Part shown: piece by piece, positions 23,763 through 32,580 of the stretch | How positions within the stretch are numbered: position 1 is the stretch's first letter | Layout of the letters: each line of letters opens with the position of its first letter | Notes under the pieces: generated by a model | What the model was told of the DNA's origin: nothing | Databases searched by the model: none | What the model saw: only the letters and a program-made list of their open reading frames with translations | Program-made: the position numbers and the translations under genes | Virus record (IMG/VR): IMGVR_UViG_3300029309_000059 | Span: 1-53,689 of that record | Reading direction: 5' to 3' (one strand) | Length of the DNA: 53,689 nucleotides | Origin: a virus

Positions 23763-26311
23763 CAGTACCCTTTAGTTTGTTTTGTTTGTGATGTCTTAGC
23801 AGCTTGACTTGCAGTGGTAAATCCTGAATCTTGAGGCGTTGATTCTCTATTAGATGTTGTATCACCATCTACAGAAGTGATAGAAGAGTCACGGGGTTCT
23901 TTAGTAGAAGTTTCACTTACTACAGAATCTGCATCTTGTGCAACTTCAGAAGCAGCAATTCTTTTAATATTATTGCAAGAGAACAAAGAGCCATAACATA
24001 GGCCTGCATTTATTTGCTCAGGCCAAGTAGATGGGTGTCCCTCAAGCTCTTGAGAGATATCTAAAACACCGTTTCCATTGATATCAAAAACCTCTTGTGT
24101 AAAACTCTCATATCCTGAACCGCTAATGAGAGTTACAATTCCATTAGTCCAATTTTGAATAAAGGTTGGAGACACACTAGAGGTAAGATTATCATACACA
24201 GCTTTTGCTATAGAATTAGAATTGTTACCAGCTTTAGACACAGTCCTTGCTCTAATAATTCTAGGGGAGTATGTTATAGGGATGCCTCCTGGAAAATCTT
24301 GAATAATCTCTCCGCTAGTATCCATATCGTGAAAGCGTTGTGAATCTATACTTAACGACATCTCTCCTGGATTATTTTCTAGAGATTCAGCTTGACCAAA
24401 TCCTAGACTATTTGTATTTAAACCACTCCATTCGTCACGATTTATAATTGCTAATCCAATATTTTCTTTATATAGATATCCTGGACCACTTACCTGTACA
24501 GGAATTAAAAATTCAAATACCCCCGTAGCATAAGTTTCAGGATTCACCAACTCAATTTCACCGTTTAAAGCTGCATTTAAATCGGGAGCTCCTATTGAGC
24601 TAATAGGAGGAGCAAGAGTAGATATACCATTGCCATTTCTTACAAAGAACCCAGGCTTAAATTCAGCGATATCTATAGACGCCCCATTAGGACAGGGAAA
24701 TGGATTTATAAAAGTAATATTACAGTCGTATTCTAAGTTTAATTCCTGAACACGCTGCCAAGCAGCTAAAGCAGCCTGGTACGGGTCGGTGATACTTGTA
24801 TCTCCACTCCAGCCATCACAAGTAGGTTGTTCATAACCATCACATGTCTCATCTCTTTCACCTTCGCGATTCAAATCATCGGATACGTCATCACTTTGAT
24901 TTAAAAAATCAAACAACTGTTGCCAAGAGCTTTTGTATTCAATCCAATCTTCAGTTTGAGAATAATCTATCTTTATCTTACACATAACACTACGCTCCCC
25001 CATAGTATTGCTTCCAGAACTATTGCTATATACAAGGGAAGAAAAATCGTGATATGCACCCCCTTCATCATTATCATAACTCAAACCAGAAAGCAGGTCA
25101 GGTATTATACTTCCACCGACGATGGAAGCTGCGCTAGTTGAATAATAAGCTGATGTCACAATCACACTATTTGAATCAGTGTCGTGGCCAAAAGCAAGAG
25201 TTGTAATGTCTGATGTATCTCCCAGTAATTGACTAGTTAAATCATCCGCTCCATAAGTAAACACATTAGTTGGGGCTTCTCTATTGCTAGGCCAAACAGA
25301 AATAGGTGATGAAAGCGAAACTATAGCAGCTTTATCTACATCAAATGTATCAGTGTTTAATACACGAAGAGTAACTTTTATTGAAGTGAATGGATCATTT
25401 ACAGCGTCAGGGTGAAGGTTAACCTGAAAAGCACCATTTCTTATCCAGCTTCTAAGAGAGCTATCAATATTAGCGTAATCATCAAATTGACTTTGTATTT
25501 CTGAGATATCAGATGTGTCGTTTAAAGTATTAGTAAGATCAAATGCAGCTGCATTAAAACTAGAGGGATTGTTAAATGCTTGTATATTAAGTTCACTCTC
25601 AATATCACCAGCTTCTGGATAGAATGCACCAAGGTGCGGTATGTTGTCGTTAGATATCTCTAACTCCACTCTTATTGCAATAGGCACCGAATCGCCAGAC
25701 CATATAGATTCAGTTTCGTTATTCTGACCAGCGGGTACAGATATTCTCGCTGTTTCAGCCAACAGAGAGAAGTCTCTTTCATAATAGAAAAATTGAGCTA
25801 CAGTATCTATTTGTTCTTCTTCAAATAGGTCCTCATCACCACCGTCAGTTATTGGAGTATTGTCATCACCACCTGGGTCATCATCACTTGGGGTTACAAG
25901 TGACAACTCCTCATCTTGAGGCTTTCTTTTTATTCTTATCAAATCACCTTTTACAAATCCGTTCTCCTCAAAATTTAGAATAGAACCTTTGAAGATTAGC
26001 CTATGTGTTTTAGTCTTTGTACTGTAAGCGTATATCCCATGATTACCTGCATCGTTATGAACGAAAAAGAATATTACGCCTAAATTTTCATCAGAGACAG
26101 TGCCAATAACAGTATTCTTCCCATCAGAATATTGAGTTATACTCTCGCTAAGACTGACTACAGCGTTGCTCATGGTATGTTTTACGATACCAGAATCTGC
26201 CTCTTGTTTGCCACTGAGTTGGATGTTTATAGCATCCATCATCTCATTAGGCTTAAGAAGTGTCTCGTCTGAGTCTGAGTTTAAAACTTTTGGTGTAAGT
26301 CGAGTGATCAT
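23762..26311 (-). CDS. Large tail-associated structural protein
   Basis: An 849-residue protein. The N-terminus (ITRLTPKVLNSDSDETLLKPNEMMDAINIQL) resembles the opening of phage tail-tube or hub proteins in which a LLxPNExxDAxNI segment precedes a beta-propeller-like body with DENLGVIFFFVHN...GIYAY strands. A Ca-binding-looking acidic stretch (DDDPGGDDNTPITDGGDED) sits near residue 150. The C-terminal 60 residues are Ser/Thr/Gln-rich and disordered. It overlaps the 278-residue connector-like gene by 4 bp and the 1859-residue gene by 1 bp, so the three are co-expressed. Confidence 0.55.
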   Translation of the reverse strand: MITRLTPKVLNSDSDETLLKPNEMMDAINIQLSGKQEADSGIVKHTMSNAVVSLSESITQYSDGKNTVIGTVSDENLGVIFFFVHNDAGNHGIYAYSTKTKTHRLIFKGSILNFEENGFVKGDLIRIKRKPQDEELSLVTPSDDDPGGDDNTPITDGGDEDLFEEEQIDTVAQFFYYERDFSLLAETARISVPAGQNNETESIWSGDSVPIAIRVELEISNDNIPHLGAFYPEAGDIESELNIQAFNNPSSFNAAAFDLTNTLNDTSDISEIQSQFDDYANIDSSLRSWIRNGAFQVNLHPDAVNDPFTSIKVTLRVLNTDTFDVDKAAIVSLSSPISVWPSNREAPTNVFTYGADDLTSQLLGDTSDITTLAFGHDTDSNSVIVTSAYYSTSAASIVGGSIIPDLLSGLSYDNDEGGAYHDFSSLVYSNSSGSNTMGERSVMCKIKIDYSQTEDWIEYKSSWQQLFDFLNQSDDVSDDLNREGERDETCDGYEQPTCDGWSGDTSITDPYQAALAAWQRVQELNLEYDCNITFINPFPCPNGASIDIAEFKPGFFVRNGNGISTLAPPISSIGAPDLNAALNGEIELVNPETYATGVFEFLIPVQVSGPGYLYKENIGLAIINRDEWSGLNTNSLGFGQAESLENNPGEMSLSIDSQRFHDMDTSGEIIQDFPGGIPITYSPRIIRARTVSKAGNNSNSIAKAVYDNLTSSVSPTFIQNWTNGIVTLISGSGYESFTQEVFDINGNGVLDISQELEGHPSTWPEQINAGLCYGSLFSCNNIKRIAASEVAQDADSVVSETSTKEPRDSSITSVDGDTTSNRESTPQDSGFTTASQAAKTSQTKQTKGY

Positions 26312-27144
26312 ACCTTAGTAGATAGCTTGAAGTTCTTTCTAGTAACCTGCAAAGCTTCCTCTTTAGTAAAGGTGCTGAGCCTAGCGTTTGCTTTTCTCCT
26401 CTCGTTATAATATTCAGCTCTCGCTCTTTGCTTCTCAGACAAAGGCACGTTAGACTTTCTTTCTACAAGCCTGTAGTATATATAAGCCATCAGAGCTTCT
26501 TCTTGAAACACATGCACACTAGGATTCTTGGCCCTAGCCTCGTCAGCAACATACTCTATAACAAACTCAGTATAAGAGCTCTTTGTATCAAGCTCTATCC
26601 TATTCTGATCAAGGTTTAACCTGTACTGACCTAACTTATGTCCACCGCCAATACCATAAAGCTGCCCCTGGTTGTCTCCATATATGTAGTTAGAAAACAC
26701 ATAGGTAGCGTAGTCTGAATCAGATGAGATTTCAGTTCCCGAAGTAGTTGTCTTGGAATCCACTCTATCAAAAACACCATCGTTGTCAGAATCCACTGCA
26801 GAACTTGAATCAGTAGTAGAATTATCACTGCTGTCAACATACGTCATGGAGTAGTTGATGTTGTTGTTTTCACTGAAAACGTACACCTTACCATCAGATC
26901 CAACGATACCAATCTTATTGAGTCCGACGAAATCGTCTGGCAACTCTACAGTATTATTTGTTGTATTCATAGGTAGCTTGATGGACTTAATCCTTCTAGA
27001 GAAATCAAACCCCATATCTCTTATCCCACGAAGAGCAAAATTCTTTATAGAGACATCACTGGCATGAGTAGTATAATCGTTCTCCTCATTTAAGATGATA
27101 AAGTCATTTACTATTGTGCTGATGCTTACTGTATTCCTAGCCAT
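26308..27144 (-). CDS. Connector or tail-ring-like protein with TSP3-type insertion
   Basis: A 278-residue protein. The N-terminal part (VNDFIILNEENDYTTHASDV ... IKLPMNTTNNTVELPDDFVGLNKIGIV) and the C-terminal helices (QEEALMAYIYYRLVERKSNV ... EYYNERRKANARLSTF) are typical of gateway or tail-ring proteins that assemble under the portal. In the middle, DSDNDGVFDRVDS fits the thrombospondin type 3 calcium repeat D-x-D-x-D-G-x-x-D-x-x-D, which looks like an insertion. It sits immediately downstream of the 229-residue partner (1-bp overlap). The ring assignment is inferred from pattern and order. Confidence 0.55.
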   Translation of the reverse strand: MARNTVSISTIVNDFIILNEENDYTTHASDVSIKNFALRGIRDMGFDFSRRIKSIKLPMNTTNNTVELPDDFVGLNKIGIVGSDGKVYVFSENNNINYSMTYVDSSDNSTTDSSSAVDSDNDGVFDRVDSKTTTSGTEISSDSDYATYVFSNYIYGDNQGQLYGIGGGHKLGQYRLNLDQNRIELDTKSSYTEFVIEYVADEARAKNPSVHVFQEEALMAYIYYRLVERKSNVPLSEKQRARAEYYNERRKANARLSTFTKEEALQVTRKNFKLSTKV

Positions 27145-27833
27145 TATGATTGATTATCTTCATTTCTACCAAACACCTCTACTTGCTGATCTCTTATATT
27201 CAATCCAATCATCTTAGCTATCTCATACACAAGATCTTGCTCGTAATGATATGGGAGCTCAAAGTCCTGAGAGGCTGAAGGATTAAATACTTCTATACCT
27301 CCAGTCTGTAAGAAGACCTGATAAGATGGTGTCAATGGAGATCTGTAATATGACAATTGTATCTTCCTAACAGTGTCTGTTGGGAACACCTCGATATCAC
27401 TAGATATAAGAGCCACAGGGAAATCAGTAGACGGTGCGCTTATATTGCTATTTAAAATGTGTTGAATCTTGTCTTCATCGTAAAGCAAGTGACATGGAGT
27501 AGCTTCCGATGTGTTTAGAGATGAAGTCATATCTACAACAGATATAACGCTATGAAAATCGTTTGGCTTCTGTGTAGGGTTATCTAACCGAACTCTTTCT
27601 ATAAATGTAGACAAGTCACCTTTTGACCTATTAACGATAGAAAGATTCCTAGATGGGTCTACATTCATCCGACGAGCTTTGTTGCCCTCAGGCAAATCAC
27701 CAAACATCTCATAGTATATATTCAGCTGGGCGATCTTAGCGAAAGAATTAAAAATCTCTGGAGTTACAAAGCCTTTCTGGTCTTTGTTAGCTAAGTCCTT
27801 AACTGATTCATATACTGATTGTATACTTATCAT
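27144..27833 (-). CDS. Connector or tail-adaptor-like protein
   Basis: A 229-residue protein. Its start, SIQSVYESVKDLANKDQKGF, with YEIAKMIGLNIRDQQVEVFG near the end and the strand KIQLSYYRSPLTP between, resembles head-tail adaptors of Bacteroidetes podoviruses. It is the first gene of the tail transcription unit. A TATATTTG box lies 17 nt before its ATG, and a strong terminator hairpin of the preceding gene lies upstream of that. Confidence 0.55.
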   Translation of the reverse strand: MISIQSVYESVKDLANKDQKGFVTPEIFNSFAKIAQLNIYYEMFGDLPEGNKARRMNVDPSRNLSIVNRSKGDLSTFIERVRLDNPTQKPNDFHSVISVVDMTSSLNTSEATPCHLLYDEDKIQHILNSNISAPSTDFPVALISSDIEVFPTDTVRKIQLSYYRSPLTPSYQVFLQTGGIEVFNPSASQDFELPYHYEQDLVYEIAKMIGLNIRDQQVEVFGRNEDNQS

Positions 27834-27850
27834 TTCTAATCGTTTGAAAA

Positions 27851-27858
27851 CAAATATA
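27851..27858 (-). promoter_or_regulatory. TATATTTG late-promoter-like box
   Basis: TATATTTG on the - strand (TAnnTTTG consensus), 17 nt before the ATG of the 229-residue adaptor gene and immediately after the T-tract of the terminator hairpin at 27865-27885. No TTG lies 17-23 nt upstream. Confidence 0.55.
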
Positions 27859-27864
27859 CGAAAA

Positions 27865-27885
27865 AGGCCAGCACTAGGCTGGCCT
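27865..27885 (-). terminator. Intrinsic terminator after the 287-residue gene
   Basis: A perfect 8-bp stem AGGCCAGC/GCTGGCCT with a 5-nt loop, followed on the - strand by a run of T (TTTTTCG). It ends transcription coming from the 287-residue gene just before the next TATATTTG box. Confidence 0.85.
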
Positions 27886-27909
27886 CTATCTATGCGGTAA
27901 AGCGGGCTA

Positions 27910-28773
27910 TCAAGCTAGCTTATTGAGTCTTTCTTCTAGAGTAGACAAAACGCTTGCACCCTTCTCTGTAAGACAGAAACGAGTCATCACATCGTCTGGG
28001 TTAGCCCCAACAGGAACAGACACAATCAATCCGTTAGAATCGAACCAGTAGACACCGTCTGCTTTGACTTTGATAATCTGATAATCGGCAGCTTGCTTTA
28101 CTATGCTTCTAGCTACAACCTGAGGGGAATCAAACGAACTAATAAAATCTTTAGGATTCTTCTTAGCTAAGTTCAATAGCTCATATCTAATATCTGCTGT
28201 AGGTCTGTCTATGTTGATTCCATAATAGATAGCGACGGGAAGAAGATCATTAATATCCTTGTCTCTAACCATACTAACAGCCTCTGATTGCTTAAACTCT
28301 TTTTCAAGCCTTTTCTGAGCATCCGTGGTTGGGTCGAGCAACTTAAAAATCTTGCCCCCGTTGGCAAAGTTGTCTGGGTGCTTTTCTAAAAAAATTCTAA
28401 GATTGGGCTTTTCTTTAGGCACCGTAAGAGCACCATCCCTGAATACTACAGCTTCTTTCTTGGCATTATCACTTTGCTCATCAACCCAGATAGAAGGCTC
28501 GTTGGGGCAGTACCTCATAGCTCTAACTGTGTCTGTATTTGAGTCATAGACAGTGACCCCTTTTTGCTTGATCATATATACAATACCACCGAGCTTTGGG
28601 ATAGTGTAGACAACGTCTCTATCTACGTTAGTCTTTCTCAAGATAGGCTTTCGAGAAGGCTTAGGGGGCTGTGGTTTGACCTCTGCCTTTACTACTGGAG
28701 CTTCTGCAACAGCGGTTTCTTGCACGACTTTTTTAGGGCGGCCTGCACGCCTCTTGGTTGTCTGTTCAGACAT
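27910..28773 (-). CDS. Virion-associated protein with AT-hook-like N-terminus
   Basis: A 287-residue protein. Residues 5-16 (TKRRAGRPKK) form an AT-hook-like GRP core, followed by a Pro/Lys-rich linker. The central part, EAVVFRDGALTVPKEKPNLR then FLEKHPDNFANGGKIFKLLD, resembles a recurring phage structural domain (VPK...L..FL..HP.N..NGG..F) seen beside capsid genes. The C-terminal half is alpha/beta. It is a monocistronic unit with its own TATATTTG box 28 nt before ATG and terminators on both sides. DNA-binding inside the head is plausible but unproven. Confidence 0.5.
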   Translation of the reverse strand: MSEQTTKRRAGRPKKVVQETAVAEAPVVKAEVKPQPPKPSRKPILRKTNVDRDVVYTIPKLGGIVYMIKQKGVTVYDSNTDTVRAMRYCPNEPSIWVDEQSDNAKKEAVVFRDGALTVPKEKPNLRIFLEKHPDNFANGGKIFKLLDPTTDAQKRLEKEFKQSEAVSMVRDKDINDLLPVAIYYGINIDRPTADIRYELLNLAKKNPKDFISSFDSPQVVARSIVKQAADYQIIKVKADGVYWFDSNGLIVSVPVGANPDDVMTRFCLTEKGASVLSTLEERLNKLA

Positions 28774-28801
28774 ATCTATTGAATTAAAAATTTAACTGTT
28801 A

Positions 28802-28809
28802 CAAATATA
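28802..28809 (-). promoter_or_regulatory. TATATTTG late-promoter-like box
   Basis: ACTATATTTG on the - strand, 28 nt before the ATG of the 287-residue gene and directly downstream of the T-rich tail of the hairpin at 28823-28838. No -33 TTG at the expected spacing. Confidence 0.55.
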
Positions 28810-28822
28810 GTAAAAAAGAAAA

Positions 28823-28838
28823 AGGCCCCATAGGGCCT
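28823..28838 (-). terminator. Intrinsic terminator after the 243-residue gene
   Basis: A 6-bp stem AGGCCC/GGGCCT with a 4-nt loop, followed on the - strand by TTTTTCTTTTTT. It closes the capsid transcription unit. Confidence 0.85.
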
Positions 28839-28862
28839 AATTCCTAATACGTTATTTAATAT

Positions 28863-29594
28863 TTACGAATCGGTAAAGTCGATAGTTGTTGATACTGATC
28901 GGCTTCCACCACCAGGAGTCGTCAACGTAACAGTAGCCTTTAGATCGTCCGACCCACCATTATCTGGATCAAAATCACTAAGATCTGCTACATTGGTTGC
29001 GTTCCCACTAGCTGTAGATATTAAAGTTGTACCATCGGCTTCGTTTCCGCTAATTGCAGAAGACCTAGTAAAAGTCTGGTCATCACCAGTGCCGCTTCCG
29101 ACCAGGCTTAAAGAAAATTGACAGGTAGTTCCGACCTCTGCACTAGAATCAAGATCTGAATTAGCAGAGGCTAAATCAAAACGAAAAGTTCCAGTTTTTG
29201 CAATTGTAGTAATTGTAGCGCCCCCAGAGTTTACTGCAGTAACAGTAAACGGAGCTGGCGCGATTCCTACAATATGTGGAGAAACTTTTTTATTTATAAA
29301 CGCAGCATCTGCTATGTCTAAAAATGATCCTTTTGAATTGCTAAAAAAACGAGAAATATCAGTCAATGCTTCTTTTACTTTGCTGTCATTTACTTCTAAA
29401 AATAAAATCTCAGACGAATCAGCAGAAATACTGCCAGCATGATCTTTAAAGTGAAGAGCCAATATTTTTCTAGACGCATCATCTTCGCTTACATCACATC
29501 CAAGAAAGGTGCTAGTAGGCGAAATAGTATTAAAGTCATTTTGAATACTACCATCAGCAGCAGCTGCATTGTAGTTGGAGTGAATAAACTTCAT
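28863..29594 (-). CDS. Capsid-region protein, long paralogue with Ig-like extension
   Basis: A 243-residue protein. Residues about 40-110 (KILALHFKDHAGS, then EILFLEVNDSKVKEALTDIS, then NKKVSPHIVGI) share a pattern with the 100-residue protein upstream (LSITFKEIGG, VALNITSGKAKEVMNAI, VYVHPDLTTC), so the two look paralogous. The remaining 130 residues are Ser/Thr/Gly-rich strands ending in a repeat-like VTLTTPGGGSRSVSTTIDF, suggestive of an Ig-like or decoration domain. It follows the major capsid gene and is bounded by terminators. Confidence 0.5.
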   Translation of the reverse strand: MKFIHSNYNAAAADGSIQNDFNTISPTSTFLGCDVSEDDASRKILALHFKDHAGSISADSSEILFLEVNDSKVKEALTDISRFFSNSKGSFLDIADAAFINKKVSPHIVGIAPAPFTVTAVNSGGATITTIAKTGTFRFDLASANSDLDSSAEVGTTCQFSLSLVGSGTGDDQTFTRSSAISGNEADGTTLISTASGNATNVADLSDFDPDNGGSDDLKATVTLTTPGGGSRSVSTTIDFTDS

Positions 29595-29620
29595 GCTTTT
29601 TATTTTCTGTTATAAAGGAG

Positions 29621-29636
29621 GGAGGTTTTAACCTCC
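29621..29636 (-). terminator. Hairpin between the paralogous capsid-region genes
   Basis: A 7-bp stem GGAGGTT/AACCTCC closing a 2-nt loop (or a 5-bp stem with a TTTTAA loop) sits between the 100- and 243-residue genes. It is followed on the - strand by CTCCTTTATAAC. The T-run is short, so it may attenuate rather than fully stop transcription. Confidence 0.55.
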
Positions 29637-29669
29637 TCTCCAATATAACCATTTTAACAATCTCCTACA

Positions 29670-29972
29670 TTAAGGAGTAATAGTGCCACATGTAGTAAGA
29701 TCTGGATGAACATAAACAGAGTTTACATCATCAGCAATTACAACAAACGGATTTCTAGAAAAAGAAATTTCATCAACAATAGCATTCATGACTTCCTTAG
29801 CTTTACCACTAGTAATGTTAAGAGCGACGGAAGCCTCATCAGCAGCCCCACCAATTTCCTTAAAAGTAATGCTAAGAGCGTCAGCAGCTGTTGCATCAAT
29901 ACCCAAGATGTTATTTACTGGAAGCAAAATAGCATCTGAGGTTGAGTTCATAAAAAAACAATATCTATCCAT
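29670..29972 (-). CDS. Small capsid-region protein, short paralogue
   Basis: A 100-residue alpha/beta protein immediately downstream of the major capsid gene (18-bp gap). It resembles residues 40-110 of the 243-residue neighbour, sharing the strand-strand-helix order LSITFKEIGG, ASVALNITSGKAKEVMNAI and VYVHP. It could be a decoration or head-stabilising protein. The function is not established by the sequence. Confidence 0.5.
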   Translation of the reverse strand: MDRYCFFMNSTSDAILLPVNNILGIDATAADALSITFKEIGGAADEASVALNITSGKAKEVMNAIVDEISFSRNPFVVIADDVNSVYVHPDLTTCGTITP

Positions 29973-29990
29973 AATTATAGTTTTTAAAAA

Positions 29991-31424
29991 TTAACCCTTG
30001 AGTGCAACGTGCTGGTTTGGAGCACGAGTAATCAAGTTAATCTCAGAACGGTAGTGGAACTCTGCAACGTCCTCAGTGATGTTAGTGTGTCCGAGAACAC
30101 CACCACCGCGAACCCAGTGCTCAAGCTCACGAGAGTATCCGTTTGACTCTTTGTAGTTCATCTCCAAAGCAGGAGCCTTAGTTCCTGTACGTGGATCAGT
30201 AACCTGAGTCATTGGGACCATAGCACCCATGTATTGAGTAGAAGCTCCGAGCAACGTAGGATCGTTCAACAACTTCCAGTCGTGCTTGTGGAACGTGTAA
30301 CCACCTCTGGTGAAGCTCTTAAAGCCAAGCTGAACAGCGAGGTCTGGAGAGTTTTGGAATGCACCAAACTGACCAGCCAAACCAGCTGTAACGCCAGTAG
30401 AGACACCAGAAGCCAACATGTCGTCAAACGCCAAGTCTTGCTTTCTGTTCAAGTAGCAAGCATACTCCGCAGGAGCTCCCTGCTTATCGAGTTCGATGAT
30501 GATATCATCAAGCTCAGCAAAAGAGTCAATTGGGTTTGCGTTACCACCGCTAGAAACGATACCTCTGGTCTCAACAGCCTCGAAGTAACCTTCAGAACCA
30601 GCAACACCAGTGATCGTGTCGTTAGTTCCAGTGTTGATATTCAAGTTTGAGGTTCCATCAGCCTTGTTTGCGAAGAGCATCATCATCTCACGCTTGTCCA
30701 TGAAGCGAGCACGAGTCTCCTGCTCACCGTGCATGAACCATCTGTAGTCACCTCCAAGGTTGACCCAACCAATGTTCGTTGCCTGAGAACCATTCACCTT
30801 GTATACATCCTTGATGATCATATAAGGGTTGGTACGCAAGGTTGGAGAAGTCTCAACAAAACGTGAGGGCTGCTCAGTGCCTTGATCGTAGATGTTACCA
30901 ACAGCGATAAAGGTACCACTAGTCGCAAGTGCAGTCTGAGTAGTATTGCCATCAAGAGCAGCCAACTTCAGAAAGCCAGCAGTGCCACTAACAGCAGTCT
31001 CTGGAGCGACAAAGTCGCCAGCAATGTTTGTGGACAAAACTCTCCAGCGAGTGCCAGTAGAGGCGTCCATCACAACATCACCAGAGCGAACAACCACATC
31101 AGCGTCGTCACCAACATCAACAATTGCGAGACCGTCAGCACCTGTATCAGAAGCAGCGGACCAACTCTGCAACTTGTGTCTACGCTCTTCTTCCCAGTAC
31201 TGAACTTGGTCGGCAGTACCGCCATTTTTAACAGCTCCAGTGAGCTTCAGAAAACCAGTGATACCTTGATCACCGAAAGTTTTGATCAACAGATCTCTGT
31301 TGTCGGGAGCGTTGTGCTCCAAAAGGGTACCAATAGTAGTGTACTTCTCAGGAGAAGCAACCATCTTGTTCCCAGTTGCGCCACTAGCATCTCCGCTAGG
31401 ACCTGTCTGTGAAATAGTAGCCAT
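29991..31424 (-). CDS. Major capsid protein (predicted)
   Basis: A 477-residue protein, the right size for an HK97-fold capsid subunit. It is placed directly downstream of the scaffold-like gene and in order after terminase and portal. The N-terminal 45 residues are disordered (TGPSGDASGATG), then NAPDNRDLLIKTFGDQGITG opens the folded part. Conserved-looking segments include FMDKREMMMLFANK, CYLNRKQDLAFDDML and FKSFTRGGYTFHKHDWKLL, reminiscent of crAss-like and other Bacteroidetes podovirus capsid proteins. Start upstream sequence is A-rich (AAAACTAAAGAATT), a strong Bacteroidetes-type initiation region. High expression is expected. Confidence 0.75.
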   Translation of the reverse strand: MATISQTGPSGDASGATGNKMVASPEKYTTIGTLLEHNAPDNRDLLIKTFGDQGITGFLKLTGAVKNGGTADQVQYWEEERRHKLQSWSAASDTGADGLAIVDVGDDADVVVRSGDVVMDASTGTRWRVLSTNIAGDFVAPETAVSGTAGFLKLAALDGNTTQTALATSGTFIAVGNIYDQGTEQPSRFVETSPTLRTNPYMIIKDVYKVNGSQATNIGWVNLGGDYRWFMHGEQETRARFMDKREMMMLFANKADGTSNLNINTGTNDTITGVAGSEGYFEAVETRGIVSSGGNANPIDSFAELDDIIIELDKQGAPAEYACYLNRKQDLAFDDMLASGVSTGVTAGLAGQFGAFQNSPDLAVQLGFKSFTRGGYTFHKHDWKLLNDPTLLGASTQYMGAMVPMTQVTDPRTGTKAPALEMNYKESNGYSRELEHWVRGGGVLGHTNITEDVAEFHYRSEINLITRAPNQHVALKG

Positions 31425-31437
31425 AATTCTTTAGTTT

Positions 31438-32559
31438 TTATATTTTAAAAGTCATTGTATTCCCTGTGCCTATAATGTTTTTAAGTTGTTCGACAACAGG
31501 GGAAACATTGGGTTGTCCTGTGTTAGGATTGGGATCTGACACTCCAACATTCGCAGCTTTCTCTACAATACCTTTTTGACCATCACCGAGCCCCTGCTTG
31601 TAAGCGTTGGCGACGATGTTGTCAATGTTGTCGAGTACAGCCAGGTGAGAGTTGAATGTATCATAATCCCAGCTTCCGTCATCACGGACGTAATTAGATA
31701 GATAAGAATCAATGTTAACATTATGCCTGACCATCTGCTCTCTATAGTTGTCATCAACCCCGTATGTGAATGTTTTTCCATTCCCAAGGTCAAACTCTAA
31801 ACCATCAAAAGAAGCTGTTTCTTCGACCATGTCGTTAACCCAACCCTCATCAAAATAATCTGCCTCCTCCTCCATCTGTTCTTGAATCTCAGGAGCTGCG
31901 TATTCGGATCGAATTTTCTCGATCTCTTGCTTTGCAGCCTGACCATCAATCTTCATTTGAAGTTGAGACAACCTAATCTCTTCCTCCGTATGGACGTCGG
32001 GATTAAGCTTGTATTTGCTTTGAAGAAGCGTACTGATTTCTTCTGGAGCTAGGTTCTCATACTGAGCAGCCATGTTGACTCTGATAGCAGTCATATCATC
32101 CATTTCGGATGGGTTTAAAGACTGATATGCAAACCAATCAGAAGGGTCTCTGCCAGTATCGGTAACGAAATTGGCAATAGCCTCAATACGCTCATCAAGA
32201 GCGGTTTGTTCTACTTGTAAATCTTCAATGCTTTCTATATCTCTACCAAGCTTATCGCTAATAAAAGAATAGACAGCACGTTCAATATCTTCTTCAGTAT
32301 ATTGTTGGTCCTGTTGTTGGACCTCAGGAGCAGCTTCAGGATCTACATATTGAGTTTCCTCTGGCTGCGAGTCTGTCTGTGAAAAAGACTCTTGTTGTAC
32401 CTCAGTCTGCGGTTCAGGTTGAGCTTCAGGTTGAGCTTCAACTTGAGGTTCAGACTGTGTTTCCTGTTGTGGCGTTTCCGCCTGATTCATAGATGCAGCA
32501 AGGTCCTCAGGATTACTGAAGACCTTCATACCGCCAATCTCTTCGACTGTATTTTCCAT
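31438..32559 (-). CDS. Capsid scaffold-like protein
   Basis: A 373-residue, very acidic protein. Residues 25-95 are a Gln/Glu/Pro repeat tract (EAQPEAQPEPQTEVQQ), followed by charged helices (EEDIERAVYSFISDKLG). A C-terminal helix-loop segment ends NIIGTGNTMTFKI. Glu/Gln-rich disordered, helical proteins directly upstream of the capsid gene are typical scaffolds. The gap to the capsid gene is 13 bp. No protease motif is visible inside it. Confidence 0.65.
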   Translation of the reverse strand: MENTVEEIGGMKVFSNPEDLAASMNQAETPQQETQSEPQVEAQPEAQPEPQTEVQQESFSQTDSQPEETQYVDPEAAPEVQQQDQQYTEEDIERAVYSFISDKLGRDIESIEDLQVEQTALDERIEAIANFVTDTGRDPSDWFAYQSLNPSEMDDMTAIRVNMAAQYENLAPEEISTLLQSKYKLNPDVHTEEEIRLSQLQMKIDGQAAKQEIEKIRSEYAAPEIQEQMEEEADYFDEGWVNDMVEETASFDGLEFDLGNGKTFTYGVDDNYREQMVRHNVNIDSYLSNYVRDDGSWDYDTFNSHLAVLDNIDNIVANAYKQGLGDGQKGIVEKAANVGVSDPNPNTGQPNVSPVVEQLKNIIGTGNTMTFKI

Positions 32560-32580
32560 TATAATGTATTATTTGATTTG

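Noticed and set aside
30882-31412. 176-residue + strand frame opposite the major capsid gene
   Set aside because: Ser/Thr/Val-rich antisense shadow of a strongly supported capsid gene; no operon or promoter context.
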